Below are positions 5,263 through 5,451 of a stretch of 5,451 nucleotides of DNA, in pieces; position 1 is the first letter of the stretch; each line of letters opens with the position of its first letter. The DNA lies in contig JAGHUB010000085.1 in NCBI GenBank assembly GCA_018065025.1, positions 1 through 5,451 on the forward strand, given 5' to 3'. Under the pieces are notes generated by a model. That model saw nothing but the letters and a program-made list of their open reading frames with translations, was not told where the DNA came from and ran no database searches. Both the position numbers and the translations under genes were made by a program. Origin of the DNA: Candidatus Equihabitans merdae (lineage in GTDB: Bacteria; Bacillota; Clostridia; Lachnospirales; Lachnospiraceae).

Positions 5263-5451
5263 TTAAAAATAGATTGACTTGAATGACTTGTATTCAACGA
5301 CCGGTTTCTCATTTGCAAGAAGCACATACAAACCTTCTGCCGATCGATTGAAATCGATATGTCGCCCCGAAAGGAAGATAAAATGATATACGTTGGCCAA
5401 ATGTCTGCCTGTGTGTAAGCACCCGCAGCACCAAAAGCTCATCGTATACAC
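5263..5451 (-). CDS. Possible C-terminal fragment of an upstream gene or spurious frame
   Basis: A frame of 62 codons is open to the right window edge and stops at 5263-5265, immediately before the SD of cbiK and 14 bp before its ATG. That spacing matches the 18-bp gap between the two lipoprotein genes, so it could be the end of a preceding operon gene. The peptide includes a Cys cluster (FWCCGC) and ends in VVEYKSFKSIYF; I do not recognise it. An open frame of this length occurs by chance a few percent of the time, and its first apparent start (GTG) falls exactly on the edge. If it is not coding, this stretch is the promoter and leader region of cbiK, although I found no convincing promoter in it. 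Confidence 0.28.
   Translation of the reverse strand: MYTMSFWCCGCLHTGRHLANVYHFIFLSGRHIDFNRSAEGLYVLLANEKPVVEYKSFKSIYF
5276..5293. repeat. Short tandem 9-mer repeat upstream of cbiK
   Basis: GACTTGAAT (5276-5284) is followed directly by GACTTGTAT (5285-5293), one mismatch. It lies about 30 bp upstream of the cbiK start. It could be a regulator half-site pair or chance; it overlaps the doubtful upstream frame. Confidence 0.25.
5343..5358. repeat. Small perfect inverted repeat upstream of cbiK
   Basis: ATCGATT (5343-5349) and AATCGAT (5352-5358) are perfect inverted 7-bp arms around GA. The site is about 95 bp upstream of the cbiK start. It could be an operator or chance; no Fur-type box is recognisable here. 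Confidence 0.25.

Noticed and set aside
5249..5451. Cobalamin riboswitch upstream of cbiK
   Set aside because: I looked for the B12-box and surrounding conserved elements on the minus strand and found none.

Overview
The window looks like a chromosomal segment from an anaerobic, gut-type Clostridia/Lachnospiraceae-like member of the Bacillota. The evidence is the gene content (carboxyspermidine-type polyamine genes next to lipid-anchored CbiK), two Gram-positive-style lipoproteins with acidic linkers, AGGAGG-like ribosome binding sites and moderate GC. The taxonomic placement is inference. All convincing genes lie on the minus strand, so transcription runs from high to low coordinates.

Right part (5451 to 3332): a two-gene lipoprotein operon. 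It encodes a lipid-anchored CbiK-type tetrapyrrole chelatase (3983-5248) and, 18 bp downstream, a 193-residue lipoprotein (3383-3964) whose C-terminal domain has no certain assignment but weakly recalls heme-binding NEAT domains. A strong intrinsic terminator (3332-3364) closes the unit. Upstream of cbiK, a 62-codon frame runs to the window edge and may be the tail of another gene.

Middle (about 3331 to 2819): over 500 bp without a protein gene, but not empty. In minus-strand order it holds a near-perfect 34-bp palindrome overlapping a TTGACA-type promoter, a roughly 180-nt region that folds into several consistent helices, a second hairpin domain with mutually exclusive pairings, and an 11-bp terminator hairpin with an eight-T tail about 50 nt before the speB start codon. 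This has the architecture of a conditional leader (riboswitch or attenuator), or of a stable small RNA with leaky read-through. I could not match it to an RNA family from memory.

Left part (2818 to 1): a tightly packed polyamine operon of agmatinase (speB), carboxy(nor)spermidine synthase, and carboxynorspermidine decarboxylase (nspC, cut by the window edge). Together these turn agmatine into putrescine, couple putrescine to aspartate semialdehyde, and decarboxylate the product to spermidine. This is the S-adenosylmethionine-independent route. No decarboxylated-SAM enzyme is visible in the window.

The most interesting items are the undescribed-looking structured RNA and terminator ahead of speB, and the surface-located chelatase paired with a possible tetrapyrrole-binding lipoprotein.
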